A stretch of DNA of 64,000 nt. Origin: Azadirachta indica. Taxonomy: Eukaryota; Streptophyta; Magnoliopsida; Sapindales; Meliaceae. The stretch lies in NCBI GenBank assembly GCA_022749755.1, contig CM040451.1:4478871-4542870 (forward strand), written 5' to 3'. Every line of letters begins with the position of its first letter. The first letter of the stretch is position 1. Both the position numbers and the translations under genes were made by a program. Below the pieces are notes generated by a model that saw only the letters and a list, made by a program, of their open reading frames with translations, was not told where the DNA came from and did no database searches. This document shows positions 49,401 to 60,795 of this stretch, piece by piece.

Positions 49401-52400
49401 AATTTGTGTTAACAGTCCTAACCATTCAGTCCATTTACCTGAATGGACATTGAATGGGACCGATAATTGGGAATTTATTTCAAAATTTTAAGTTTAAAGA
49501 TCCTTACCCAAGTATATAAATATGACAAGAAATTTTCTTCCAAGTTGTTCAAATAATACTTTTAATAAACCTTCCTCCCTAGAAAAGAAAGTGACTCTAC
49601 CAGTATTCTAAGTATAGCTTTAGCCCTCACAATTAAAGAAGGAATACATGTCAGTTATCCTGCTCCACTGTGCAATGAAGAATCATAAGTCCACTTTTTC
49701 TCCATCTGTTTTGCACATATAACACTAACTACTTATCTCTTTCCCATCGCATTTATCTCTAATTTACCTTTTGACTGGTCAAGAACAAATTTTCTCTGCC
49801 ATTAAATTAATTTATTATAGAAAATTAACCAAATTTGTTCCGCATTTTAGATTTGATAACTAATTAAACTGTCAAACTTTATAATTGCATTTGTTTAAAA
49901 TTCAACTTTTTAGTTTTCTGCATTTATGTAACTTTGTGTTATACTTTTCATCTTCAAAGAGGAAAAAAGAAAGCTATTGATGATTGCATTTCTAAGACTT
50001 CATATCTTGTCCTTGTTATGATGAACACACTCATAAGGATGTTCAGATTAGGGTTCTGGCTTAGTTATAGATGGAAAAAGATAAAAAGGCCTATTACATC
50101 AGGTCTAAATGAACATGCTACACATCTTGTAATGTCAAAAAGCTGCCCTTCTGTTCAAAGTTCTAATCGTTTCCTTTCTTTCATTAGGTTCACCCAACAG
50201 TACAAAGCTCTTGAAGAGATAACTAATTATAATTTATGGAAGCACAACTATTGCATGGCATTTTGACTTGAGAAAACAAAAACACTGAATTTTCCAGTTT
50301 CCTTTTTCTTGATATGATGTGATCTCTTATTATTAAAATGCATTGTGGTTTTGTTGTGAATTAAAGCAAGTTTTTTCTTGTTTTAAAACTTCTTTTCCCT
50401 TCCCAATATGATAAGTATATTTTGTCGTAAATGATGCATTACTATTTTTCTTTGTTCCCACGTAAAAACAAATCAAAACTCAAGTTAAAATGTTCTGATA
50501 TGCGGTTTTCCCCACCTCTATCCTTCTTGATGCAAAGATATGAAAGAAATTCGCACACTCTCAATATTTAAATTTTGCTATTGTGCTCTCTGGAAATGCC
50601 ATTTTTCTAATTGCACATATGTGCTATTCAGTGCTTCTTTGATACCCCTGGACTTATGTTGAACAAAAGTGGGTACCCCTATAAAGATGTCAAGGTTCGC
50701 GTGGAAAGTGCCTGGAGCTCAGTTAATCTATTTGAGGTGCTCATGGTTGTTTTTGATGTTCATAGACATCTTACCAGGTTAGTGATCTATTGTTCTTAGT
50801 TTGATTACATTCAAGTTTCCAAGTCAACGTTTCTCTAGGAAACCCATGTGGCAAGCAAGCTATTCAATGAATGTATCTTGTACACCATGATTGATGGTTC
50901 TAGTTACTGCTGAAGAGATGTAAATTTATGCACTACATTCCTATGCCAATCCGGCATTTATCTCTAGTTTAGCTGCTGACTGTTGGGAACATATTTTTTT
51001 TACCATTCAATTAATTTATTATAGCACACCACATTGTGTTGGCCCAGCACATTAACATTTTTCCCTCTGCTATTGTAGTCGGGTATAAGTGTTGCTAAAA
51101 TCCCTGTGGGACACTTGATTTGGAGCATAAGTGAGGTGTCTCCTGTCCTGCTGTATATTTGAAGTGCACTTCACATGTTTAAACGATCTCCTAGTTATCT
51201 GGTTACTTTTAGGGACATGTTGATGAGTCAACTTAAGGACCCTTTTTTCCCTTGATTAATGGCTGTGAATTGTTAATGTTCTCTCATAGCCTTGTTATTG
51301 ATCATGCAATGCTTTGCATTTCATCCATTTAGGCCTGATTCAAGGGTTGTAAGATTAATTGATTGTATGGGCAAGCAAGATCACCCTAATCAGAAGCGAG
51401 TTTTATGTATCAATAAAGTTGATTTAGTTCCAAAGAAGAAAGACTTACTAAAAGTTGCTGAGCAATTTAAAGATCTTTCTGGGTATGAAAGGTAAGGGTT
51501 TTTTTGTTAATAATAAAGGTCGATTTTTTCCTTTTTGAATGTTTGACAACAATGCTTTAGATGGCTTTTTTTTCAATTTATTCTTTTTCATTTATTCTCC
51601 AGGATTTTTATGACATCCGGACTCAAGGGTGCTGGACTAAAAGATCTTACTCAATATTTGATGGAACAGGCATGCAACCATTATCATATTTAATCTTTAT
51701 ATATGTATCTCTGTTTGTGAACTTGTGTTTAATTTGTTATTTGTGGTATGTGTATTCTTAATACGGTTTCTTTAAATTTTTTCTTGGTCTTTGTCTAGTT
51801 TGAAACATTGAAAAGCAAACATATCTTGCATGTTGCAATCACCTGGTGTCTATAAAGTGGTTTAGATTTTTGTGTCTACTATGAATATTGGTTTTTCCAT
51901 GTTAATGTCTTTTGGTTTTGTTACTGTCTGCCATTTTGGTCGGGAAACATTTTAATTCATCGTATGTTGTAAAATGGCCTTCGCAAATTCAATGCTTGAA
52001 TTTGACTTTATTTACCCATTTTTATCCAATGCAAGGAGTAAATCAAGTGTCTTATGTCAAACCCTACTAGAAATCGTTTCTCAAGAAATCAAATGGACAT
52101 ATTTCTCTAGGTGTCCATCAATGTATCCAAAATTAACCTTTCCTGGGAAATTTTTAAATGAAAGAACCTACTTTCCATGCAGGACTCGAGTTTTCACCTC
52201 ATTTTCTGTGGGCATCATTCTAGTTTAAATTTGGTTGAAAGAGTTATCAATAACTTCAACTCCATTAACCTCCACAGATGGTTCTTCCTTATGGTTACAC
52301 CTGTTTCCTGCAAAATGAAGAAAACATCTTTAACTCATTTGTTAATGTGGACATGCTTGCCGCGTGTGCCATCGGACCAAATAATCCTTGGAACTCTGTG

Positions 52401-53560
52401 TTTTCTCTATCATCTCTAAATACTGCTTGCTCACTTCTAAATCATGCTGCTGACTCTGGCTCTTCAATGGCTTTTTATGCTTAGGCAGTTCAAAGACCTT
52501 GGTCTGAAGATCCATTCACTATGAGTGAAGAAGTTATGAAGAATATTTCATTAGAAGTTGTCCGGGAGAGGTTACTGGATCATGTACATCAGGTAGAACA
52601 GATTGTTCTTTTCATGTTCTATAGGGTTGTGGTCTTCCTATATAAAATATTTTCTGAGAGAGCCGGGGTGATTACCTGACATGGATGTCTTTTAACTCAT
52701 TGAAGTTTGTTCCTTTCAGGAAATCCCTTATGGTATTGAACACCGGTTGATAGACTGGAAAGATTTACGAGATGGATCTCTCAGGATAGAACAACACTTA
52801 ATTACCAACAAGCTTAGCCAGCGAAAGATTCTTGTTGGGAAGAATGGCTCTAAAATAGGGTAATCTGCTCAATCTCCAGGATTACTAATCTATTTGTGGT
52901 TTCATCATTGTGGTGACCATTGTTCTAATTTTTGAGTGACAGTCTGCTCATTTCTTATCTGAATGCTCTGTAATGAGTCCCACTTCTGCAGTTTCTGTGA
53001 GAATTTTGGCCGAATTATATTTTAAATGTGGGATTCACTTCATTCCAACAGGATCTTGACTGGAACTCATATCAAGCAAAATGTTTTAAATTCGCATTCA
53101 CTAATTTGATAAACTTTTCACTCTATTTGTAGCCCAGGAACCTTTATTTATGCATTTTAACCTTGACAATCTAAGTTTCATTGCTGCTTTAATCTCATTA
53201 AGCAAAACAGAGCATCCATTATGATGTTTTCTTTCCTTTTACCCCTTTCCATGAGATTTTACTTGAAGACGTATGCTTTTTCTTAAGGCAGAAAATAGGC
53301 ACTGATGCACTCTAGTTGCAGCATACGAACTTCTATTGATGCACTTTAGCCTTGCCAATTCTAAGTTTCATTGCTATTTTGATCTGATTAATTAAAACAG
53401 CATCTATTACATGCTTCTTTTCCCCTTTTCCATGAGATCTTACTTGAAGATGTATGCTTTTTGTTAACGCAGGAGAATAGGCATTGAAGCAAATGAAGAG
53501 CTAAGATCCATCTTCAAGAGAGAAGTGCATCTCATCCTCCAGGTTAGACTTAAGACTTAA
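46446..53560 (+). CDS. ERG: ERG: Era-type GTPase of the mitochondrion
   Basis: Coding exons: 46446-46925, 48229-48318, 50632-50777, 51333-51491, 51603-51669, 52485-52592, 52720-52859, 53473-53560; 1278 nt, 425 aa. The N-terminus is basic with a mitochondrial-type presequence ending near RFYSAQ, followed by an acidic Glu-rich linker (about residues 125-133). GTPase motifs: G1 GAPNAGKS (147-154), switch region KTNTTTHE, G3 FFDTPG, G4 NKVD, G5 TSG. A C-terminal KH domain follows (RKILVGKNGSKIGRIGIEA) and the protein ends HLILQVRLKT. Era family proteins bind 3' small-subunit rRNA and aid ribosome assembly; plant ERG is known as an organellar Era relative needed for seed development. Intron 5 has a GC donor (CAG/GCATGC at 51670) because every other reading reaches a stop. 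Intron 7 has a duplicated acceptor region. Intron 2 is 2.3 kb and may hold transposon sequence. The gene looks functional. Confidence 0.93.
53141..53491 (+). repeat. ~185-bp tandem duplication spanning the exon 8 acceptor of ERG
   Basis: Copy 1 (about 53141-53308) and copy 2 (about 53329-53491) align through CTAAGTTTCATTGCT, CCATGAGAT, TTACTTGAAGA and GTATGCTTTTT, and continue through the polypyrimidine tract, AG and first exon bases. Copy 1 has GCAG/AAAATAGGCACTGATGCA where the real acceptor has GCAG/GAGAATAGGCATTGAAGCA. The offset is 181-189 bp. Confidence 0.85.
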
Positions 53561-56287
53561 CTGATGTGCTCATGAATCAATTACCAACAATTGCTCCATC
53601 TCCGCCTGTCTGTACCATCCGGATGTGTATATACGAAATTCTATCAGGTTTACTTGTACCTCAATCTTCTGGTCTCTTTTGGTTACAAAGGCTACTCATA
53701 GTCTCAGCTTAATTGGCTCTCATACAGAAATTTTAGCTGGAGACCTAGGTGGGGGCAACAGAAATGACCAAATGGCCCCCATATGTGTGAGGAAAATCTC
53801 CATCATCTTTACTGTATTGTTTTGTTGTCTGGCAGAATCCTGCTAAAATGGATTGCCAAGTCTTTTGATCTGAATTCATGATGTTATTCATAAAAATATT
53901 ATATTTATTTGGTTATCAAATAGTTTAAAGGCATTAGTGCGCCTTTATTTTTTCTTTCCTTTCTCTTTGTCAAGCAATAAACTTAGAGATTTAAATTTTA
54001 AAGTTGGTAAATTTGTTATTAGCGGAGGGCTGAAAAGCAATTTCAATAATCTATCTTGTCATTTAGGTCCTCTGTCAATGCTTTATTCAGATAGTTCCAT
54101 TCTTGCTGCTGCATGGTTTATAGATTTTATTGGATAGACAGACTGTTGATTAATTGAATTCAAATTAATTGTATACATTCTAATATTTTATTAGATATAA
54201 ATATGACGTGGTACACTTGTTACACATAAAACTGTTTTTTGGTTTATATAACGATTTGTGTATCCTTTGAACGAATATAAATTATCAATCATTTGTTTTC
54301 TTATTTTTACTATAAGAGTTCTAACTAATTAAGGATATGTTTATGATTGAAATATTGTGACTTCAAATAACTGATGTTAAACATTAGGAAAAAAAAGTGA
54401 GTGGGTATTATGTATAAATAGAAATAGAATGCTCATTTTTTAAAACTTTAGGAGTGTATTTAGTAAGATGCATTGAATTATATTAAATTATAATAAAGTG
54501 AATTGAATCGTAATTGTAATGAATTATATTGGATAAAATTTAATATAATATTATATTTGATACGAGAATGTATATAATATATTAATTAATTATATAAAAT
54601 AATTTTTTAATTATTTAATTATAAATTATTATTTTTAGTTAATAATTTAAAAAATTATTATTTTAAAAAAATTATTTATAAAAATTATTTATTTAAAAAA
54701 TAATAAATAAAAATAGTACAATACGAACTTGATTCAGAGAAGGGCCGGGTCAAATTTGAGATGTTTATATTGTATTATTTTTAATTTTTATATAATCCGG
54801 TTTTTACACTAAATATTGGACAAAAAAAATTTATACCAAACAGTAAAATAATGCCATACAAACCTATTTGTCAAACAAACATGTCCTAAATGGTAGTCCA
54901 AAGAAACAGAAAAGATAAAAAAATTGGTACTTTAGTTCTGAAAATGGAAAAAAATTTTATCTCTAATATTATTATGTTTTCTTAACAAAATTAAGAATCC
55001 AAAATCAATAAAATTTCTCAAGAAAAGATAAAAATAAGAATGACCTCACGGGAAATATGTGTATAAATATATATATATATATATATATTCCCATTTCCAT
55101 GAGATACAAGAAACTCTTATGGAAAATTGTGGTTTAGTCCCTAGCATTTTGCAGAATTTCATTTTATTCTAGTAGTTTGATAGTCATATAAATATATCCT
55201 TTTTTTTTCAAATATTAACAATACAATAATTAGAGGTCAAATATCTACTCACATATTAGTGAAATTTTTACCGTTGCACGTATATAAATGGAGTCCCATA
55301 TATTAAGGGGACTAGATGGGTTAATAGTCTTATAAATATTTTTAATGTCTCGTCTTTTTTTATCACTTCAGCCTCTACTATTTCATTCAAACTTTATTTT
55401 TAATTTTGTGATCAAAATTTGTTAATTAGTATTCAATAAATCTTTTAAATTAGATAGAAAGAAAATATTTTTTTTAACCCTAATATGTTTTTTTAAAAAA
55501 TAACATATTTACCCTAATTTAATGAATTAGGATTTATCCAAATTTTTAAAAGTTTAGTTTCATCACTTTTATCAATCTCTTGATGGAAGCAAGACGATAT
55601 AGTTTTGATCAGCCAAATTTCTGTCTCATCTCCCAATTCTTCATTTGAATTGGGTTCTTGATATTGAACTTAACAAAAACAAATATTTTACATGTTTTAT
55701 AAAACTTGTTTCCAAAATAAAAAAAATATATTATTTTTTAAAATTTGACTAAAAAATGTAGAAAAAAATATTATTTTTTATTATTTTCAAAAACTGAATT
55801 TTTAAATTAATTACAATTTTATACTCAAAATAACTCACCCATTCTCAAAAACAATACCAAACAAGAAGGATTCTCACTCTTTTTCATTTTAAAAATTATT
55901 TCAACAAATATTAACTAATACACTTTCTCTTGTTAAAAATACCATTTTTAAAACGTAATTTTTACAATTTCTAAAAAACAATATGTGTTTTAAAAACATA
56001 TCTAAATACACCCTTACAAACTAAAGTAAAATTTCCCCAAACTCTCATAATTTTTTCTTAAAAATAAAAAAAAAAAAAGAAAAAGAAAAAAAAGTTTTCT
56101 GGCATCACAATTAAGCTCATTAATTGAACAGATGGAATAAAAAGGAGAAACACTGACTACACAGAAAAGAGGCAATACAGTAAAAAGAGACAGTACATAA
56201 AACATAAAACTAAAATTCTTGAAACAGTACTACTAATCAAGCCTCCATTGATGATCATCATTACTAACTTAACATTCATCAGTTTCC
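53561..56287. other. Intergenic DNA between convergent ERG and UFO
   Basis: The first ~500 bp are 3' flank of ERG. From about 54150 the sequence is very AT-rich, with an (AT)n tract at 55066-55088. The end before 56288 is the UFO 3' side. No gene or bounded transposon was recognised. ERG (+) and UFO (-) converge on this region. Confidence 0.5.
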
Positions 56288-57613
56288 CTAACCAGTGAAA
56301 GCCTGAAATGGAAGTGTCAACTGATCCAGAAGCCCTGTAACTGGAGTTGCAAGCCTTGGCTCAAACGCAAACCCGTGCAACTCTCCATCTTCTTCTTCTT
56401 CTGCCCTGTAATTTCCCCCACCATCAACGTACGGACATGGAGGAATCCACTGCCATCTCTTCATGAAAAGATCAAACAGTAACGCTTTATCGGATCTTCG
56501 AATCACGATGATGAGAAACTCTCCGTGTCCGACGACGTCAAACCCATTTCCGGCTTCCATTTCGGCGAACTGAATGTAAAGTTGCAGCGGCATTCTTTCT
56601 ATCTCTGCCCATGCAGTTCCACAGGCTTGCAGGCTCCATAGCCTCAAGCTTCTTGGTACGTTGAGCTTGCTTTTTTCGACTGCTGCGACGAGGATTAGCT
56701 TTCCTCTGCTCTCTAACAAGCTTGGTGAACGCAGAAACCTGCGCATGGGAGCTTGAATGTTCAACCATGTGTTGGCGGCTATGTCGTAAGCTAGAACACT
56801 GAAAGGGCTGTAATTCATGCAGTAGAATTTTCCATTAACGTGAACCATACGGCCTGATTCTAGGCTACAGAGTCTTGGCAGAGAAGAAGTTGTCCCCCAC
56901 AGAGAGTAAAAGCCGCCGGCGTCGATATGAAAGCTTTCAGCTGATAAATTCTTGACTGCGTAGGGAGAAATCAGATCGTCTCCTGCAACAGTTACATCAA
57001 TGGAAGTAGGACTAACCTTCAAACCGATTGAAGGAAAGAGACGAGGTCTTAAAGTTGGCGGCAACTGATTTAACGAACCAGTGATCGGATTGCATAGGAT
57101 CAAGCTCTTAGCACCGGCAACATCGGAAACCCAACAGACTAAGCCGCCGGAAGAGGAAGCAGGGGAGAACCCAGAAGGAAGCAATGCAAAGGAGATGCGA
57201 TACCAAGCAAGATCATGAGGATCAAAGAGGTATCCTTCACATGTAGCTCTATTTTCTCCACTTCCGCCATTGTTGTTTCTGTAGATATAGCTTTTCAGGG
57301 TTTTGTGCTTGAAGAAAATGAACCAACGGTGACGCGGTGATACTTGCATGTAAAAATCTAGAAAGCTGTTGGAAAACAAGAGCCCGTACCATCGCTTGCA
57401 AACACAGCGAGCTCGGAAGAAAGCCGGAGGAGGAAGAAAGGCGAGAACACGATCGAGAAGCCTCTGAGGAAGCTTACTCCAGATTCTACCATCCATCCAG
57501 GGAGTAAGCATAGGATTACTAGAAGCAGCAGCACTGCTACTGCTACTACTGGTACTGCTAGTAAAGGTGTAGGAGAAGGGTAAAGCCATTGATGAAGGAT
57601 TAAAAGCTTCCAT
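56288..57613 (-). CDS. UFO: UNUSUAL FLORAL ORGANS / FIMBRIATA F-box protein
   Basis: Single uninterrupted exon of 441 codons, close to the ~442 aa of Arabidopsis UFO, which is also intronless. Order: short N-terminal lead with a Ser-rich stretch (18-32), F-box at about 45-88 (IWSKLPQRLLDRVLAFLPPP, then RCVCKRWYGLL), then a kelch-like beta-propeller region (LICNPITGSLNQLPP; VNGKFYCMNYSPFSVLAYDI; FDLFMKRWQWIPPCPY). UFO is the substrate receptor of an SCF ubiquitin ligase (through ASK/Skp1) and works with LEAFY to switch on B-class floral genes and set whorl identity. The start at 57613 matches the family beginning MEAFNPSS-type sequence. No frameshift or missing residue is seen. A TATA box lies about 140 bp upstream. 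Confidence 0.96.
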   Translation of the reverse strand: MEAFNPSSMALPFSYTFTSSTSSSSSSAAASSNPMLTPWMDGRIWSKLPQRLLDRVLAFLPPPAFFRARCVCKRWYGLLFSNSFLDFYMQVSPRHRWFIFFKHKTLKSYIYRNNNGGSGENRATCEGYLFDPHDLAWYRISFALLPSGFSPASSSGGLVCWVSDVAGAKSLILCNPITGSLNQLPPTLRPRLFPSIGLKVSPTSIDVTVAGDDLISPYAVKNLSAESFHIDAGGFYSLWGTTSSLPRLCSLESGRMVHVNGKFYCMNYSPFSVLAYDIAANTWLNIQAPMRRFLRSPSLLESRGKLILVAAVEKSKLNVPRSLRLWSLQACGTAWAEIERMPLQLYIQFAEMEAGNGFDVVGHGEFLIIVIRRSDKALLFDLFMKRWQWIPPCPYVDGGGNYRAEEEEDGELHGFAFEPRLATPVTGLLDQLTLPFQAFTG

Positions 57614-57750
57614 TAATTTCTCTTATGCAGGGATAAAGAAGACAAAAACTGCAGTGGGTTTTCTGAAACCTGCAAGAGAAAACCAGAAATCGCCACGGAT
57701 GGAGGTTGCTAGGGTTTAAGTTGGTGGTAGAAAGGAGGGAGGAGAAGTGT

Positions 57751-57757
57751 TTATATA
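57751..57757 (-). promoter_or_regulatory. TATA box of UFO
   Basis: Minus-strand CTATATAAACAC, about 140 bp before the UFO ATG, in a purine/pyrimidine-biased promoter. Expected transcription start would be near 57720, giving a leader of roughly 100 nt. Confidence 0.65.
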
Positions 57758-59252
57758 GGAGGAGGGATGGAGGGAGATGGGAGTAGCAAGACATTTATAT
57801 TGATTTACATATTTAATAATTTATTTATATAAATTGTTTATTTATTCATTGATTTTGCTGTGCCGTTTAGTTTGAGAGAGAACAGCAAGCAGTGAAGTGA
57901 TGATTCTGATGGTTTCATCTATCAAATCGTGAGTGTTTTCTTGTCAAAGGGCCGAGGAGGAACCAAGGACATTTTTGCACAGTAATGAACAGACAAATTG
58001 CTACTACCACTCATGAGTTTGAGAGAGAAATTTACAAGCGTCCTTTCTTTCATTTTCTTTTCTTTTCTTTTCTTTTTAATTATAAAATTAATGTCTCTAA
58101 AAAAAGTAAGATCAAGACTCTCCAAATCTTCGCAGGCCAATAAGTATTTTTGAAGAAATGAATGAAACAAATAAATCCATGATTGTCCTACACGGGCATG
58201 GCTAGGATGGATTGAAATACGTCTCAAATTTAACGTAGTTGTAATGGTTTAGAACAGGCTTTCAGATAATTTAGATAATTTAAAATATATTTTATATTTT
58301 TACGTTATTTTAACTTTAAATAATAATAAAAAATAAGAGTTTAATATTTTATAAATAAAATTTTTCACTTTCATATAAAATTATTTTTTAAAAAAAATAC
58401 ATTGATGATTACTATTTACTAATGTTCATTGATTGGTATTAAACAGATTGGTTGATTAGTACAGTTGATATTTTATATAGTAGATTGTCTGCAATTACAA
58501 TATAATGCACTAAAATAATTATTTCTACATAATAATTATTACGAGAAATTTGATTTTTTTGCAATGAAAATCATTAAAAGCGCGTTTTGGTGAGAAAATT
58601 TAATATTTTTGTCGTTAATATTATGATAAAAAATTAGTAAAACACACGTATTTTAATGACATAATTTGCTCATAAACGAGGAAAGGCATCGCTAATACTA
58701 TTGACAGCAAATTATTCCTGTTGACACCTAACATAAAGCAACGAATTGTTCACAACTACGACAATTCATTATAAGTATAACAATTATACAACTATAATGC
58801 AACTCTAATTAAAATGGGTATTTTATTGTTATAATATTATTTTCTTACAGATTTGAAAAATTGAAGTTTTATATGAAAAAATTTGAAAGGGTAGAGTTCT
58901 ACATTTGGAGAAGTTCTAAATTAAAATATTTCTTTTTAATTAAAACAACAAATAGAAAAGTATTATAATTACATTATCCATGTCCCTCAATGAGTATTAT
59001 GATTTTTCTAATTTTTATATTGTAATGAATTGCTAAAATACTTTGAAGATTTATAGAAGATAGTGTAAAAATATTCAATAATATGAAATCTTTGATGTAA
59101 TGTATTCTAGAATGAATGAAGGTTTTCTTGTTTTTAAAAAAAAAAAACCTTTACCCAAAATAAAAATCCATACTTCTCCTTACTAAATTTTTCTCGCAAA
59201 ATAAAATGTTTATTTCACAAATTATATTATATTATTACAATATAGAAAATTA
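57758..59252. other. UFO upstream region and AT-rich intergenic DNA
   Basis: UFO distal promoter sequence (to about 58250) includes a pyrimidine tract with TTTTC repeats near 58046-58075. Beyond that it is AT-rich, with a stretch at 58560-58780 that contains GTCGTTAAT/CATCGCTAAT-like motifs resembling degenerate MITE interiors. No gene. Confidence 0.45.
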
Positions 59253-59262
59253 ATTAAAATAA

Positions 59263-60785
59263 AGGATTTTAACACATACCTCCCCTGACGTTTAGTTTTT
59301 TAACACTTAGAGAGAAGATTTAGCTTAATGCACACATACCTCCCCTACAGATTTTCACTTCCATCCATAATTATAAAAAAGACACATTTGCCCTTCATTT
59401 ATCATTTTTCAAAAATTTAAGTTTGAGATTTTTTTAATTAAACTAATATATTATTAAAAAATGAAAAAGGGAATACAAAAGGAACTATAGGTTCAGTAAA
59501 AATTAAAATTTAGAAATAGTTAAATATAACACACAATAATAAAGAGAAACGGCAATAAATTGCAATTCTTTTTGCTATAAAATAACAAAAATTAGGCTGT
59601 TATTTTCTTTACTGCAGATAGCAAATAATAGCAGTAAAGCATATTAACAACAGCAGAATCTACAGCTAGCACCAGATGGGAAGATAAAATAACAGTAAGA
59701 TAGCACAACAAACACTTTAGCAGAAATTAAGTGGAAAATAGCACCAGCAGCAAGTATTGGCGTTAATCCAAAAACAAAATGAAAGCCTAGAAATAGCATA
59801 ACACAAGCAAGGCAACAACACTCCTAATAGCAGCAACAACAGTTCCCAGTAGCATATAACTAAATAACTTTTCCCAACAGCAGATTCATCATTATACAAC
59901 ACCAAATAGATATATAGTATTTGAAGGAGTAAAGAATTAACATCTAATAAAATGTCATAATTAACAATTGATAAACTGTCAAAAAATTCTCTAGTTGGCA
60001 ACACCAGCAGTAGATATTATTAAATAAATAGAAAGTTGGGAACATCCCAAATATTTAGATGTAAGTCTTTGCAAATAAGAGGAGGAGGATCATTCCACCA
60101 GCAAAGGGAAAAACAAGTTAAATCATGATTAGTTAGATTATCAATCACGTTATTTCTTACCCTCTGGATATGTGAAAAATAGGCCTGCATACTATTAAGA
60201 AGATAAAGAGGGTTAAACTAGTGGATGTGAAGTTGTCATAGAGGTACAAATGAGGAAAAATGTGATGGGACACGCAGAGGCACAAATGAGGAAAAAGGTG
60301 GCGAAAGAGTGGAGGAGAACGGAGGAGATACAAAAAGAGACGAAGAAGGCGGTAAAAAGTGGGGAAGTAGTGAGCATTGGGTAATAGAGAAGGCATTGTT
60401 TGAGAGAAAAGAGAATGTGGTGGAAGAGTAAAAGGAGAAATTTTTTTTACTTTTTATCGTAATACCCCTAATTTTAACAGTGAGATAACAGATATGGATG
60501 GTTTCAGGGGAGGCATGTGTGTCTTTTTCTTAACTAGCTATTTAAGTGTTAAAATCTAAAATCTCAAAGGAGATATGTGTTAAAACTCCTTATTTTAATT
60601 AAAAAAATATGTCAAGCTTAAATTTTTGTCTTTATTTTGAAAATAGCAAATGAAAGGAAAATGTGTCTTTTTTATAATTATGGATGGAAGTGGAAGTCTG
60701 TAGGAGAGGTATGTGTGCATTAAGTCAAACCTTCCCTCTAAGTGTTAAAAAGCTAAATCTCAGGGGAGGTATGTATTAAAACCCC
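59263..60785. mobile_element. 1.5-kb inverted-repeat element with 10-bp target duplication (Mutator-like)
   Basis: Termini AGGATTTTAACACATACC (left) and GGGGTTTTAATACATACC (right, reverse complement) open ~180-bp imperfect inverted repeats. Perfect 10-bp direct repeats ATTAAAATAA flank it at 59253-59262 and 60786-60795, a length fitting Mutator-like elements (9-11 bp). Each end carries two CCTCCCCT modules 60 bp apart. The interior has a purine-rich stretch (60230-60420) and no transposase. A third, nested terminus lies at 60480-60590. Confidence 0.8.
60480..60590 (-). repeat. Extra nested terminus inside the right end of the element
   Basis: Read on the minus strand this is a further copy of the element's left end with its flank: AATTAAAATAAGGAGTTTTA, ACACATATCTCC, then a second module CATGCCTCCCCTGAA at the same 60-bp spacing (60507 and 60567). 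It lies directly inside the outer right inverted repeat. Confidence 0.65.
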
Positions 60786-60795
60786 ATTAAAATAA

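Noticed and set aside
48655..49900. Transposon insertion in ERG intron 2
   Set aside because: The sequence has an LTR-like or non-coding feel and antisense frames, but no terminal repeat, target duplication or domain could be shown, so it was not annotated.
56538..56768. Minus-strand 76-codon basic frame
   Set aside because: Out-of-frame shadow inside UFO.
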